From NCBI GenBank assembly GCA_905182985.1, contig CAJJDN010000131.1, forward strand, positions 220,410-284,409: 64,000 bases of DNA, read 5' to 3'. Shown piece after piece: positions 12,699 through 27,481 of the stretch. Positions within the stretch are counted from its first letter, which is position 1; every line of letters starts with the position of its first letter. Below the pieces are notes generated by a model that was not told the origin of the DNA, searched no databases, and saw only the letters and a program-made list of their open reading frames with translations. The DNA is from Paramecium sonneborni. Its lineage: Eukaryota > Ciliophora > Oligohymenophorea > Peniculida > Parameciidae. The position numbers and the translations under genes are program-made.

Positions 12699-15600
12699 AT
12701 GGATTATCTTAAGGACAAGAAGAAATTCAATGCTCTTGCTAAAGATGTATTTGATGCAATAGATGAAAACTGTATAAATTTTTGATTCTATAAAAAGAAA
12801 ATGGTTACATCGAATTTCAAGAGATGAAGAGAGCTGTTCTTGAAATGTATTAAAATGTAGATGTCAAGGTAATGATAAAATCTATTTACAGTAAATGACA
12901 GATAAATAGCTGGATGATATGATAAGTCAATTCGATTAAGATGAGAATTAAACATTGAGTTAAAATGAATTAGCCACTTTTTTAAGATAAGTATTAGAAA
13001 AAAGCGTAAAATTATAAAAAGAAGAAGAAGGTATGATAAGTAGAAATAAATTTTAGAGAAAAAGAAATAAAAAAAGGATGATAAAAATGAATGTAAAAAA
13101 TTTAGTAAAACAATTAGCAACAACATTTCGATCAAAAAAAATAACAACAAGAGAGAGAGAATTATAAAAATAAGAGTTGAATCAATTAAAATAAGAACTT
13201 AAAAATTTAAAAACATAAGATAAGAAGTCGTAACCGTTACAAAATTAGAAATTAGTAAACTTTTATGTCAAGTATGAAATGAAATTATTTAATCAGCCCA
13301 ACAGCAAGAGATGAAGAAGTTAAAGAGAAATAATAAATGTTTGATGCTTCTAGCAATAATCTATCAAATAATCTATCAATAACATCTTCTTTATCTTCAA
13401 AATCAAATAAATCCTTAAATCCTTTGGTAATAAATCAATATTTAAGATAAGGATTCGTAAAATCTGCAGGTAAATTTAACTTTAATAAGTAGAGGACATT
13501 ATATAAATGTCATAAAATTCAAAAACTAATCATTTGATTGGTATGGCAGTAAAAAGAATAAGTGCTGGAGAATGGTAAGGATTGATAGATTATTTTAATG
13601 AATAAACTGATAAAGAATTTGATAGAACACCAAGCAGTTAATAATTTCATATTATAAGTAATAAACTATCTAAAAATGTGAAATTCTTACTTATTCATAT
13701 ATAAGGTCTGAAATTCAATAATGCAAAAGATTTAAGAATAAATGATATATCTGATTTATAAAAAGCTTTATTTTTTTGGGAAATAAAATACAATGAATAG
13801 ACTTATTTTAAAAATTCAGCAAAAGAATTTCCAAATTAGAAAAATGAATGTCTGGATTCAATTTTAATTTATAATTATACAGATCCAATAGAAGTGATAT
13901 TTTGGAAGAAATAAGGAAAAGATTCAATCTATGTAGGTTAATTTGATATAACTCCAAATATATTTTAATTAATGAGAAGGGTTGTAGATGAGCCAATAAA
14001 AGGAGAATTGGAGAATGAAGAAACAAAATATAAATTAAATCTAAATAAAATAAATAAATCATTAAGGAGATTGGAAGTTCCAGAAGTTAAACTTTATCGT
14101 AAGAAGCGAATAAATTATTCTAAAAATTATTAAGAAGATCCTCCTTTAATAGGAGATATTACAGTTAAATTTTAAATGTTTGAAATATTTGAATATGATG
14201 CTCCTCAAAGTAAAAATGTATAATATAATAAAAGATTAATTATCAAATGTAATTGGATCACCTCGAAGTTTAACAGAGAGATAAAGAAGAAATTTAGTAG
14301 AATAATCAAAATATGGTTCTTATAAATGGCCAGATGATTAATAAAATAAAGCTTTAGTTGTTTCTATAAATGAAGCAAGCATTGAATTGGCTATCGTAAA
14401 TGAAGAAGATGTTTAATCCTTTTTAGATGGTCAATTAGGTGCTTTAATAAAAGAAACATTTTATTTTAATACTGAGGGATCAGGTTCTAGAAAAACTATT
14501 CGTGCAAAAAGACCTTAACTTTCTGAAAATACGTTGGCATTATTAAAATCATTAGATGAACATCCTTTAGTTGTGCAAGTTAATATTCTTAGATAAACAA
14601 TTAGATAAGGCAGACTACCAAAAAAAGTATTGGAAGAGGCTCTAATTCAATTTGGTTGTTCAGGATCATAATTATTTATTGATCATATTGATGATATGGG
14701 TATGTGTGAATATGATTATTGTTTGGATGATGCAAATTATTCTCTTATTATTGATACTATTTAGGATATGGGATTTTCTAATCCAGAAAACATTTAATAA
14801 GCTGATAGTTTTGCTGAAAAATTAATTTCAAATATTAAGAGTGTATTAATTGAAGGAAAAAGAGTTGAACCACTTTTTGAATTTTTAAAAGTTGCTGAAA
14901 AAATACCAGATTTTGCAATTACTATTAATTTAATTTCTGATTAATTTTAACATGGATTAGGTTCAAAAACAAATAAAGATAATAATATTGAAATTGATCC
15001 TGGATCTTTTATTTCTTATTTTGATATCAATAGTAGAGATTTTGAAAAGATGGAGAACTATGAACACATTATGGTTTTAGGGAAATTAGTAAGATTAGCT
15101 AAAAAACATTTAAAAAAAGATGATCCATTTTTAAATCACATCTAATCAAATTATGAAGAAGCTAAAACTAGGATTTATTTTACAGTCCCTGTTTTACCTA
15201 AGAAAAAAAAATTAAAAGAAAAAGCAAAATTATTAATTTTATAATCTGATAATGTTTCAATAGATTTATTAGGGGATATAGGTATAGATAAGAATGCTTC
15301 ACTTTCTGAAATTAAATAAAAATTTATTGAGAAAAAGAAATAAATATAAAAAGATGAAGAAAATGTTTAATCTGAAGAAGATTAAGTTCCAGAATTAAAA
15401 AAGCCATGTTTATGGAATATTTGTCATGAATTAGTTAGAAGACAAAGATGGAAGATGTTTTATGAAGGATTTGAAGCTGCCCCAGAATTCTACTATTAAT
15501 AAGGAGGAACTGGAAATACACCATTAATGGATTTTTTTGAGAAAGCACCTTTTAGTGTAATAAATTAAACTATTATTCAATATCATCCTAATAACCCTAA

Positions 15601-18600
15601 TGAAGATAATAAAGAAATACCTAAATTAGATCCTTAGAAGATTTTCGATATGACAACTTCTAAAGGAAAAAGTTTTATACATGCTTTAGCATTAAATAAT
15701 GATCCTAATCCTTAGGGATAAATTCTTGCTATGAAATCTATACTTGGATTATTTGAATAAGATTAATAAGATTAATTGTTAGTTAATCCAATGAAACCAC
15801 ATGATGCTACTCCTCTTGTTTTATATATTAATAAATTATCAAACTTTTATTAAATTAGATAAGAAGAAGAATCATCAGTTAAAGAAATCTTGAGAATCTT
15901 AAAAACACCATTAAAAAAAGATTTTAATTAATCATTGTTTAGAGCTAAATGCTTTTTTAAAGTTTACAATATTGGATTAGAAGAAGATGATGTTAATGAT
16001 TATTATTATAATCACACACAATTATCAAAAGCTATGGCATAACTATAACCTGCAATTTTTAAATTAGTAATTGAAGAAATTGATTGGATTTCATGGTTCT
16101 CTCTAAATATTGAAAATAATAACTTTTTAAATTAAGAAATCTCTTTTGCTATATATAATCTAGCTAGATAAGGAAAAACAGAATATTTAGAATAAACTCT
16201 AGATGATTTAAAAAAAACATAAAATAGTTTAATATGTTTAATTAATCCTGATTAAGATTTTATAATCTCTTAAAATCAAAATCAAGAAGAATTTATTTCT
16301 AATGAAAATAATTAAATTACAATCTTTAATCAAGATCAAACTAAAACAATCAAATTTGATTAAGATGAAATGTTAAAAGCATTGGCATAATTTTATATTA
16401 AATATCCTTTAGAAGCCTTGATTGGTATATAAAAAATATTAAATGAACAATAATTTACAAGTCCTCAATTAAAAAAATTATTAAAGGAAATAATTTAACA
16501 AACAATAAAAATGGAGCCTAGAATTCTTGCAAAATAATTTTATATGAAATAAAAAGCACCCTATACAGATTTGGAAAAATTAGGAATGGAAGAAGATATA
16601 AAAAAGATTCTTAATCCTGATTAGATCTAAGCATTTAAAGAAAAGTCAAGTAATTTTGCAAAAAATTTTTTTGAAGATGGTTTGTCAGGAGCATTAAAAA
16701 ATAAAGAAGATGCTTTAAAATTAGATTATGAAAGTTAGAAGGAATTCTTTAAATATACCTCTAAATTAATGACTGAAAAAGGTTTAGATGATTTGCTTAA
16801 GTTCATTAATAAGTTAGAGTCAGACAAAATTGATGGAAGAGAAGAAATAACTAATAAACTTCTAAATTAAATAGTAAGATCACTGCCAAATAATTTCGCA
16901 AAAAATTAATATCCGAAAATATTTAAAACTTTGAGATAAAATAAAAATAACTCATCTTAAGAATAAGAAAAAAATAAATTCTATTAAAAGAATAAAGAAA
17001 AATTTGATCTTATTGATTAAGCTAAAAAGATTAATAATTACTAAATGAAATAAGTATTAAATGCTGCACTTTATTCCAACAATTAATAGTTAATTAACAA
17101 TTGTTTATTACATTTATGGAACAAATCGCATTAAAATGTAAAATTGAGAATTTAGAGTGTACTTAGACCTTTATATTAAAAATATGGATAATATTATAGA
17201 GCTCTTAGTTAACATCCAGCAGTCGTTTTAAATTAACAAGATTTTAATAAATATATGGATGATACTAAAGATGTTGCAACTTTAGAAGATTTTGAAATAG
17301 CTGCCAAAGCTTTAGTAAAACTTGGATTGCCTGAAAGATTACCAATATTCTTAAAGAAGTTAGCAGCTAAGAAACCAGAATTGATATTTAATTTATTAGA
17401 AGATATTGCTTTAAATCTTTTAGAAAAAGAACTTCTCAGCACTCCTGTTAATCCTATAAAACCAATTGAAGGCTAAATTCCTAAGGTTCAGCCTTAATTT
17501 ATTATTCCTACTAAAAGATAAATAATTCTAAGTTAATATAATTTATTCGATGCTGGAGCCATGGGTTGTCTCCTTTCAAATGCTAAAAAATTATTAGAGA
17601 AATCAGCAAATCTGCCTAAAAGTTGGGATACTTATAATCATAATTTAAATAAATAAGCATTTTAATAACAATACCAATAGAAATTAAGATAGAATTTTTT
17701 TACTTAGAATCCTGGAACTATGTTTAATAATTGGAGTAATCCTAATTCAGATATATAAAAAACTGTTGAAACAATATTAGAGGCATTATAAGATTCTTTA
17801 GATACTTTATTATCAAAAAAACCAGATTTAAAAGACAAATTAGAAAAAATATCTTTATTGCCTTTAATATCAAATAATATTTCAATAATTGATAAATTAA
17901 ATAAAAAAGAAGAGAGAATATTCACAGCTATTGAGAATATTATTTTGTAGAATCTAAAATAGAAGGCATCCAATTTAGAATTGAAGAGAATCGAAAAAAG
18001 GATTAAAGGAAATCTTTAATTTTTGGAATAGAATTTTACACCTAATCTAAAAACTGTGATGGAAACAGAAAAGAAACGTTCTTTAAGAATACTTAGAGCT
18101 TTAGATTACACTTTAAAAAAGGAACAGCAATAATTATAAATATAATTTGCAACAGATGTTGTCTTAATTATAGTTAAGAACTTTGTTCCTGATGACTTTT
18201 CAGGAATAATAGATACAAATTCAGAATAAATTTTTAGTAAAATTATTTTTTATAATTAGATGCACTTGCTGTTGCATTAATGAGATGTAAATCAATAGAT
18301 CCAAAAGCATTAGAGTTTATGGGATCTCAACTCAATAAATATCAATTCTATGATTTAGTTAGTAGTTTGGAATTAGGAGAATAACAAGAATAACAAGAAT
18401 AATAAAAATAACAAGAATAAAAGAAGAATTAAATAAAAATTAAAGAATCTAGGATATTTAGAAGCATAGAGGCTTATCCTTAAAAAAGTATACATCTAAA
18501 TTATTATTAATAGCTGAAATTGAACTGGCAGAAAGATTGGTTGTACCATCTTAGAATAACATTCCATACTTTATAAAATTATTAAAAGCCAAAGTTAAAC

Positions 18601-21600
18601 CTTTCTTTAAAACATATACCAAGGAAAAAAACTTTGTTGATGGAAAAGCATTTGGGTTAAATGATTTGAAAAATCTTAGTTTATTCGAATATTTAATAGT
18701 GAAATGTCATTATACATTAATTTCAAGTAAAATAATAATTTATTATATTTTAGAACATTATATAAATGTATTCAAACCTAAAAATCCTTTATAAGAAGAT
18801 TAAGTTATTAAATATTTATGCTTAGCATCAAGTTGTGGAAGTTATACACTTTTTGATCTAATTACAGAATAAATTCTCAATTTAAAATTCCCTCAATTAT
18901 ATAAAGATTATGAAAAGTTTCCATAATTTTAGATATATTTAAATTAGCCTGTCTTTTATTAAGTATTGATGTATGCTTCGGAATAATCATCAACAATGTT
19001 TTTTGAGAATATAATTGTAGATGGTGTCACTTTAGATTCATTTTATAGATGGATGAAATTCAACATAGAAGAAGATGAAGATACATAAAACATTTCAAAT
19101 TATAATTGTTTTGTACCAATAATACTTAAAAAATATGGATAATTACTTTATCTAATTATTTAATTCTTAAGAAAAATAATAAAAAAGGATTAGGATTACT
19201 ATGCTAATCTAGGTTAAATAATGAATAATAGGAATTTTTCTGAATCAATAATTTCAGATCCAGATGATGAGAATGAGAATGAAAGATTATCTTTATTGGA
19301 ATTTTCAATTTATTAAGGCTTTCCAGATTTTTGTATGTTGTTCGAGAAAAATATCAAATTGTATAGAAATCCATTAGAAGGAAAAATCTATTAAATCTTA
19401 CAAGTTCGTATTGGAAAATGTTCAGCAGAATTATAATAAGAAGATTCAGTCTTGATTAATTATTGCAAGAAGTATGAAAAAGATTAAAAAAATTATCGTG
19501 TGAGTCATTATTAAGTTTATTTGGTCTCCAAAAAATATTTTTAATCAGATAAAAAAAAATTAGAATCTTTATAGTCTAGTGTGATGTTGTTTAAAATCAT
19601 GTTATAGTATAAACCATAAATATGCTTATTATTGAATGTAAGGAATGGGTAAGATCTTATTGAAGAAATTGATAACCTTTCAATTGAAAAATAATTATTT
19701 TATGAATAATTTTTTTATCTTCACATGATTGGATTTGATAAGATATTGAAATATTAATTAAGTATAAGTGATTATGTGAGACAATTTCATTCTAAATAAA
19801 AACTCTTTTGGGTTTAGTTAGATGTAATAGAAGCTTTTAAAACTTATTTTAAATTTGATTTTAAAAAAGAATTGAGAATGATGAATTAATTTGATCCAGA
19901 ATAAATATCTTCAAAGTTAGATCAATTTACTTCAGAAGTCATGCTATATATTGTCTATAATTAACCTAAAATCTTTGAAATAGAATAGGAAAGACCATTA
20001 AAAGAGTTTTTTTTTAATAAATATATGCTACCAATAATTCGTCATTTGTCAACATAAGATATCATCCAACCTATTGATTCTAAAGGAATTAAAAAAAAGG
20101 AATTAGAAGAAATGATTGAAAAACAGTAGTCGTATTACGATAACATTATGAAATAGCTCTTAATTGAAGATGTAGAATTAAATTATCAATATGCAGCCAT
20201 TTTAGTATTTTATATTTCAACATGCAATGATTAAATTAATTATCTTGGTGAAGGAGATACAAGTACTTATAAAATTAATCCAATATTACTCTAATAATTA
20301 GAAAAACTATCTATCAAAGATTTAGATTGTTATATTATTTCACTAATATAATAGATGAGAAATAATGAATTATATGAAATTGCCATTCAATGGACTTAAT
20401 AATCAAAAGCATCTATTAACAAGGATATTTTCAAAGAGAAATCTTTTATATAAGGATTAATTAATTTTATCAACAAAAAGAAGAAATCTGATAATTTCAA
20501 TTTTAATTATTAGTTAAATGATTTTTTGAAGTTATTCTAATTTGAATTTGTGAGAACAGATAAATTATTTAAAGATAAAATCTATAGAGGGGTATTAATT
20601 AAGTTATTATTTTTTTTAGTTATGTGTTCTACATATCGCCTTGAACTTTATTTCAGAAATGGAAAGTATCAAAGATTATGTAAATCCAAGTGATTCAATG
20701 TCTATCAATATTGAATTAATGGAATAATCAAAAGCTAAAAATAGTTAGTTAAAGGAGTTGTCTGTGAAAGAAATATATGAAGATGAAGTTCTTATAGGAT
20801 TCAATTATTAATTAGAAATGCCAATGATCTATTAAGAAAGAAACAATATCATAAATCTTTTTTTTAATTAGAATACAATCAAAGAATTTTAAGAACTTTA
20901 AGAAAAGAAAAGATTTTATAATTTTCAAATTAATGAATTCTAAGAAGAACTAAGATAATCTTAATTTATTTTAAATTTATATTAAGTTTCAATTGCAATA
21001 AAACCAAAAGAATTACAATATGATAATATTAAATTCATTTCTTAGGAACTTAAAAAAAAATACCCTTTTCAATTTGGAACCTAATTTAGCGAACTTGTTC
21101 ACGAAATAGATTTAGATAAAGATATATTTTTCAGTGATAATAATTCAAAAATATCCTAAAGAAAATAATTGACAATTGATGATGAAATTAGTGTGTAAAG
21201 TTACTTTGATGCTAAAACTTATGAATACAATATTACACTGAATATTCTTATAATGAAGAAAGATCAATTTTTTAGCAAATGTTCTAGAGAGGCTTAAATT
21301 AAGTTTTTAATTGTAATTTAAATAAAATATTTGTTAGGACGATTTTTAAAGAAAATAAAATTAATTAAAGTATATATAGAAATTTTAAAACACTGATGGC
21401 CACAATATAAATGAGTACAAGGTAATGTTGGAGCTAATTGAAGAAGAAAAAAATAGGAAAAAATAAAAAACATAATTGGATGAGGAAGAATAAGATTTAC
21501 TTCAAAATTATAAAGAAAAATACAAAAATTTTTAAACTCCTCCATATTTTGCCTATGAATTAGATTGGCCAATCTATATAGATTAAAATTAAGTAGATAT

Positions 21601-22262
21601 AGAAAATAGTAAAGTTTATGCTGATGAGTACAATTTACCCCAATTTTTATTCAAGAAACTTATATAAATTATAGATGGAGTTTTTTCAGAAATGGTTTTG
21701 GCTGAAAATGATAATAGAAAATCATCAATAAAAACTATTTTAAAAAGAGATTAAAGTTATCTAATTAATTATATATCTTTTATCGATACTTTAGTATTGT
21801 AATTTACTAAAATGTTTGAACTAACAAAAAAAAGTAAATTGATGTCATTGAATCTTGAGGATATCGCTTATTAAGCATTGGATTGGCCATTCCTAAAATA
21901 CATAATGAATATTATAAAAAATAAGATTGGAAAAAGTAATTTGCTTTTTGAAATGAAAGAATCTTCTAAACCAGATGTATTATATAAAATTTTAATTATA
22001 GATTTCTATGACTTTACCTGGTATGGATGACTGCGTTTAATTATCATAAACAAATTATTTTCTTTATAAAGGGATGTTTATAATAAGATTAGGAGTGTTT
22101 TACAATAAAAAAGTTTTAAAATTAGAAAGATCTGATAATTAAAATTTAAGATATTCCTAAAATTTCCCTCTAAATTACAACTTGGAACCATACGTAAATT
22201 ACATTATAAATGAAACTCAATTATAGACAGTCTTAAAAAAAGAGCAGGAATAATAAAATTGA
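12699..22262 (+). CDS. Giant EF-hand protein of unknown function (~3,090 codons), one frame break
   Basis: Twelve introns of 23-28 nt link one frame from ATG 12699 to TGA 22260-22262: 12772-12797, 12869-12891, 13031-13056, 13093-13117, 13272-13296, 13470-13492, 14210-14234, 18237-18259, 18727-18753, 20592-20619, 21313-21337, 21977-22001. EF-hand loops lie at residues 22-33 (DENQNGYIEFQE) and 63-74 (DQDENQTLSQNE), then a charged coil, then a beta-rich C2-like stretch near 275-400. The remaining ~2,600 residues look helical, with scattered ankyrin-like phrases (TGNTPLMDFFEKAP; HDATPLVLYI), and are not recognised. The reading shifts by +2 within a Gln-rich tract at about 18377-18445, where no ordinary intron explains it. 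The coding total is 3n+2, as expected from one indel. Alternative: a separate 5' EF-hand gene ending near 13310 and a large gene starting at 13337. Confidence 0.65.
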
Positions 22263-22388
22263 GTTAATTAATGGAATTATTTTTAGCATATATTTTTAAT
22301 TATCTAAAATTTCACATTTTATAAAAATTTAATAAATTAAAATAATAAATTAAAGTTTCTTTATTAAATGATAAAGATAGGGCAATAA

Positions 22389-23552
22389 TCATAATAAACT
22401 CAAAAATTATGGCTCTTGGCACTTTTTACAGTTTTAACAAGGTACCAATTATTTATTAATTTGGGATTATAACAAAAGTGTATTATTACAAGAATCTTCT
22501 TGAGTTTTTCTAATATTAGATTTTTTGAGACTAAGCTGATTATCTAATCCCATTATCATTTATTGACTGATACTTTTTTTGTTTTTAATTTCTCTCAATT
22601 CTCTTTCTTACTATTTTAACAATTCTTATTGATCTCTTTCTCTTTATAAGCGTTGATTAAGCAATTTTTCTTAAAAATCTCTTTCCTTTTTTTTTTAAAC
22701 TTATTCACACAAATCTTATATTAATTATCTCTATGTATTAATTTTTTCTTGTTTTTCCAGTTATAAAAAATGATGATAATCTCTTAAAGCTTTAATTCTA
22801 TCCTAAACATCTTTTTCCTAATCTTATTTTGCCTAATTTATCTTTTTTAATCTTTCTCTCTCAAAATGAGTCCAATTATTATTGACATATTATTATTAAT
22901 AGTGTTTTCTTTATAAAACCTCTTTTTCTCCTTGAGATTAATGTCTCCAGTAAGGATCATCAACGACTCCATTATTTTAATGAAAATTTTGCTGAGTCTA
23001 TCTTTTTTTCTCTTCAATCTAATCTTTCAATTCTTATCCAAGGTTCTATAATTTTTGTAATTTTTGCATTTTTTCATATTACTCTATTTCTTAGTTTTTA
23101 AGTATAACTTCTCTTTAAAATTCTATTTCTTAAGCCTTCTGTTTTGATTGCATTTCTTGTTTCTTTAAATAATATTAACTTGATAATTATAAATTGTGCT
23201 ATTCTATCTATTTCTTTTGGATTATTTATTATTTTTCAAAATTAGATTTTGACTACTCTTCCTTCAGATTGATTTCTAATTATTTTTTAGTAAGGTCCTA
23301 AAATTTAATGAAATATAAAACCTTTTCTAATTCACTTTGTTGTCTTTTTAAGTATTCTTTTTATTCATATAATTTCTTATTATAGCAAGGGCTACATAAT
23401 AACGATTAAGTATTTTATAATCGTTATTAAGACTAACTGATTTAAATCTGTTATCTTGATTAACTCAGTTAAGATCTAGCACTATTGGATCTTTTAGGAT
23501 TCATGGCTTTGATTTATTCATACTTTTCTCTCATCTATTTGATATTTTACAT
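22389..23552 (-). CDS. Gln/Lys-rich coiled-coil protein, ~387 aa
   Basis: Open without TGA for 388 codons; the start at 23552 is the furthest upstream ATG, with 23534 the next choice. After a Ser/Gln-rich start and a CSPCYNKK segment the protein is almost continuous coiled coil (KKQLEINLKEEQ, later ERDQQELLKQQERELREIKN). It ends with a small Cys cluster, CQNCKKC. A 24-nt GTTTTA...TAG stretch in phase near the coil start may be an intron; removing it improves the heptads. Family not recognised. Ciliate coiled coils of this kind are often basal-body or cortical, but that is only a guess. It converges on the giant gene. Confidence 0.55.
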
Positions 23553-23598
23553 TTGATCGATAAAAATTAAAAAATAAAGTAATTTTATTTCATTGCTA

Positions 23599-24091
23599 TC
23601 ATATTTTCTTTTTAAGAAGTCTTTTCAAATTCTACCTCAGGTATTTGAGTTAATCTATAAAATTATCATTCAACGGTTGTAATTATAGAGGAGTTTTCGA
23701 ACATTTCTAAAATTCATATAATGCAATTATATACAGGATTATCCCTTAAATCCTGATCAACTTCTTCATTGACTTCTTTGAGCATCATCTCTAAAATAGA
23801 AAGTTTTGAAGAAGACTTTTTGGTGTTTGATTGGTGTTTTAATTTTTCTATAGAATAGTCATTGTTAGTTGGAATTTTGGTAATACTACGCATTCTAGCA
23901 ATTTTGGGATTAGAGTATATGCTTTGTAAATTGGGAGAATAGTAGCCAACAGTTGGATTTGGAGTGATAATAGGTAAAACAATTCTCTTCTGATTGATTT
24001 TTGGTCTGGTACACAGTTTTATTTGAGGCTGATGCACACTCCAAATTGATGGCTGAGATTAATGTCTGATTTAAAGTTTATTTATATTCAT
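23599..24091 (-). CDS. Small basic protein of unknown function, 154 aa
   Basis: ATG at 24091; a 28-nt intron at 23707-23734 (GTATAT...TAG) gives 155 in-frame codons. Without splicing the frame ends at 23714. The N-terminal half is basic and rich in Ser, Pro and Ile with no repeats; the middle has a short amphipathic segment (KLSILEMMLKEVNEEVDQ); the spliced end is Lys/Arg/Leu-rich (LRQNLKRLLKKK). No signal peptide or membrane helix. Family not recognised. It shares a 183-bp divergent promoter with the CDPK gene. Confidence 0.5.
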
Positions 24092-24274
24092 AATTATAAT
24101 TTTGTAGTTTGTTAATGTATTATAGTGTTTTGATTGATGGTACAAGAAAAATGCTGTTAATATAGAATAAAAAGGGGATTGTGGAAATGATTTTTAATAA
24201 ATTTAAAGCTCGTTTGAGAGTAGAAATTGATAAAGGTGTTGATATTATTAAAATTAAAAATAAATGGGTAATTA

Positions 24275-25964
<1,690 letters not shown>

Positions 25965-25969
25965 TATTT

Positions 25970-27456
25970 TCAAGAATCATGAATAATCTCTATGTCTGCT
26001 GCTTCTGCCATACTTTCAATAGAAGATTCATCTAGTCCTCTTTTCATTCGAAATCTACCATTCTCTCCCCACTGTTTACCCCAACTATTTTGTAATAACC
26101 AATATTTTATGCCATTCTCTTCTCCCCATCCATAACACAATACTGAATGATCTACTTTTTCCTTTTTATATTAATTTTATCAATCATACCCATTCAGGTT
26201 TGGCTAATCCATTTATAATCCAATCTGGAGTTGTCGAATGAAACACTCCACCAACATAAAACATGAAATCAAAAGATGGCTCAAAATTCAAAACTACTGG
26301 GCCATTTTTATATAATTCTTCCATTATGTTCAATTCATTGGATTTACCATAAGCTCCTCCTATAAATCTATTATTTATAACTCTAAATCTTTTCTTCTTT
26401 TCTGCTATTTTACATTCACCTACCTAACCTTTATATGGATATTCTTTCTCTTCAAAAATAAATCCATCTTATTCTGTCAAATATTTTTCAACCAAAAATG
26501 GATAACCACCATCACAACCCTAATTATAATAATTGCAATCAATTGATTATTAAGGTGATAAATCAGCTTTTAAACCCTTTATTTTTAATCTAGCTGAAAG
26601 CATAGTCATTGTTGAAATTGTATAACAGGAACCACATCCCTTTTATTCATAAATCTTCTTTCCTAAGTACTTCTCCCATGAGAATTCTTTTGGTAAATGA
26701 CTTAAATCATATTCCAATATCTATTTTCTTTTTTTCTATTTTTCCAATAAAATTGTAGACGAATGCTTTTTTCTACCTGCATACCTATTCAATTATTTTG
26801 TAGTCAACCCAATTATTTCACCATAAGCCTTAGCTTTCCATTATAAATTTGCTCGATTGATTTACTCAACAAAATTTAATGCATCAATTCTAGACCAAAC
26901 TTTATTTATCCCTGAATTCTAGTACTAAAAGAATTAAGGCTAAACCACATGTCCATTATTTGCACCCTCAGACACTTTATGAGTCTTTTCTACTTTATAT
27001 GCTCTATAACACCCTCTTTCATTCGTTTCTGTATTCTAATACCATCCAATTAAAGTTTCTCCACAGTATGAATATGCTCCAGAATAGTTTGTCTTATATT
27101 TTGAAAAAGCAAAACATTTGTAATTTAAAAAATCTACTTCAAAACCTTCATCATACACCATTGTCCATTTTCCTTGCATTCTCTTTTTTTATATAACATT
27201 GTTTTTCGCAGTCAGTATTACTTCGTATGAAAAAGCTTTTTTAAATGTATTCTATCCTGCAATTTATGATGTTCGTTCATTATCAGGTACATTATGGCCA
27301 CAAGTCAATGGTCCACTACCTAGGTGAATCAATCAATTTACCTTTAATTTAAGGTTCTGTAAACTCTAATTGCCATTTTCCCACTATCTGATGACGCAAA
27401 CAATGTACTGGCAAATCTGCACGAGTACTCAGAACTAATAAAAATAACAATAACAT
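25970..27456 (-). CDS. CTSC-like: Cathepsin C-like (dipeptidyl-peptidase I) cysteine protease, 478 aa
   Basis: Signal peptide [15 protein letters not shown]. Then a cathepsin C exclusion-like N-terminal domain ([30 protein letters not shown], then ETLIGWYQ), a propeptide-like stretch, and a papain-family domain. The active-site Cys lies in [12 protein letters not shown], the GCDGGYPF motif follows, the catalytic His is in [11 protein letters not shown] and the Asn in [14 protein letters not shown]. Two introns (27320-27341, 26162-26189) give exactly 479 codons; the second lies just before the catalytic His. Expected to act in lysosome/phagosome or secretion, removing dipeptides. Tightly packed between CDPK (5 nt) and the PDE stop (25 nt upstream of this start). 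Confidence 0.88.
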
Positions 27457-27481
27457 AATTAATTCGTTTTTTTAATTGATT

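Noticed and set aside
12699..13310. A separate short EF-hand gene ending before the giant gene
   Set aside because: A canonical 25-nt intron at 13272-13296 bypasses the TGA and continues in the downstream frame. Kept as the stated alternative.
18370..18450. Programmed ribosomal frameshift in the giant gene
   Set aside because: The site is a simple repeat with no recognisable slippery motif; an indel or sequencing error is more likely.
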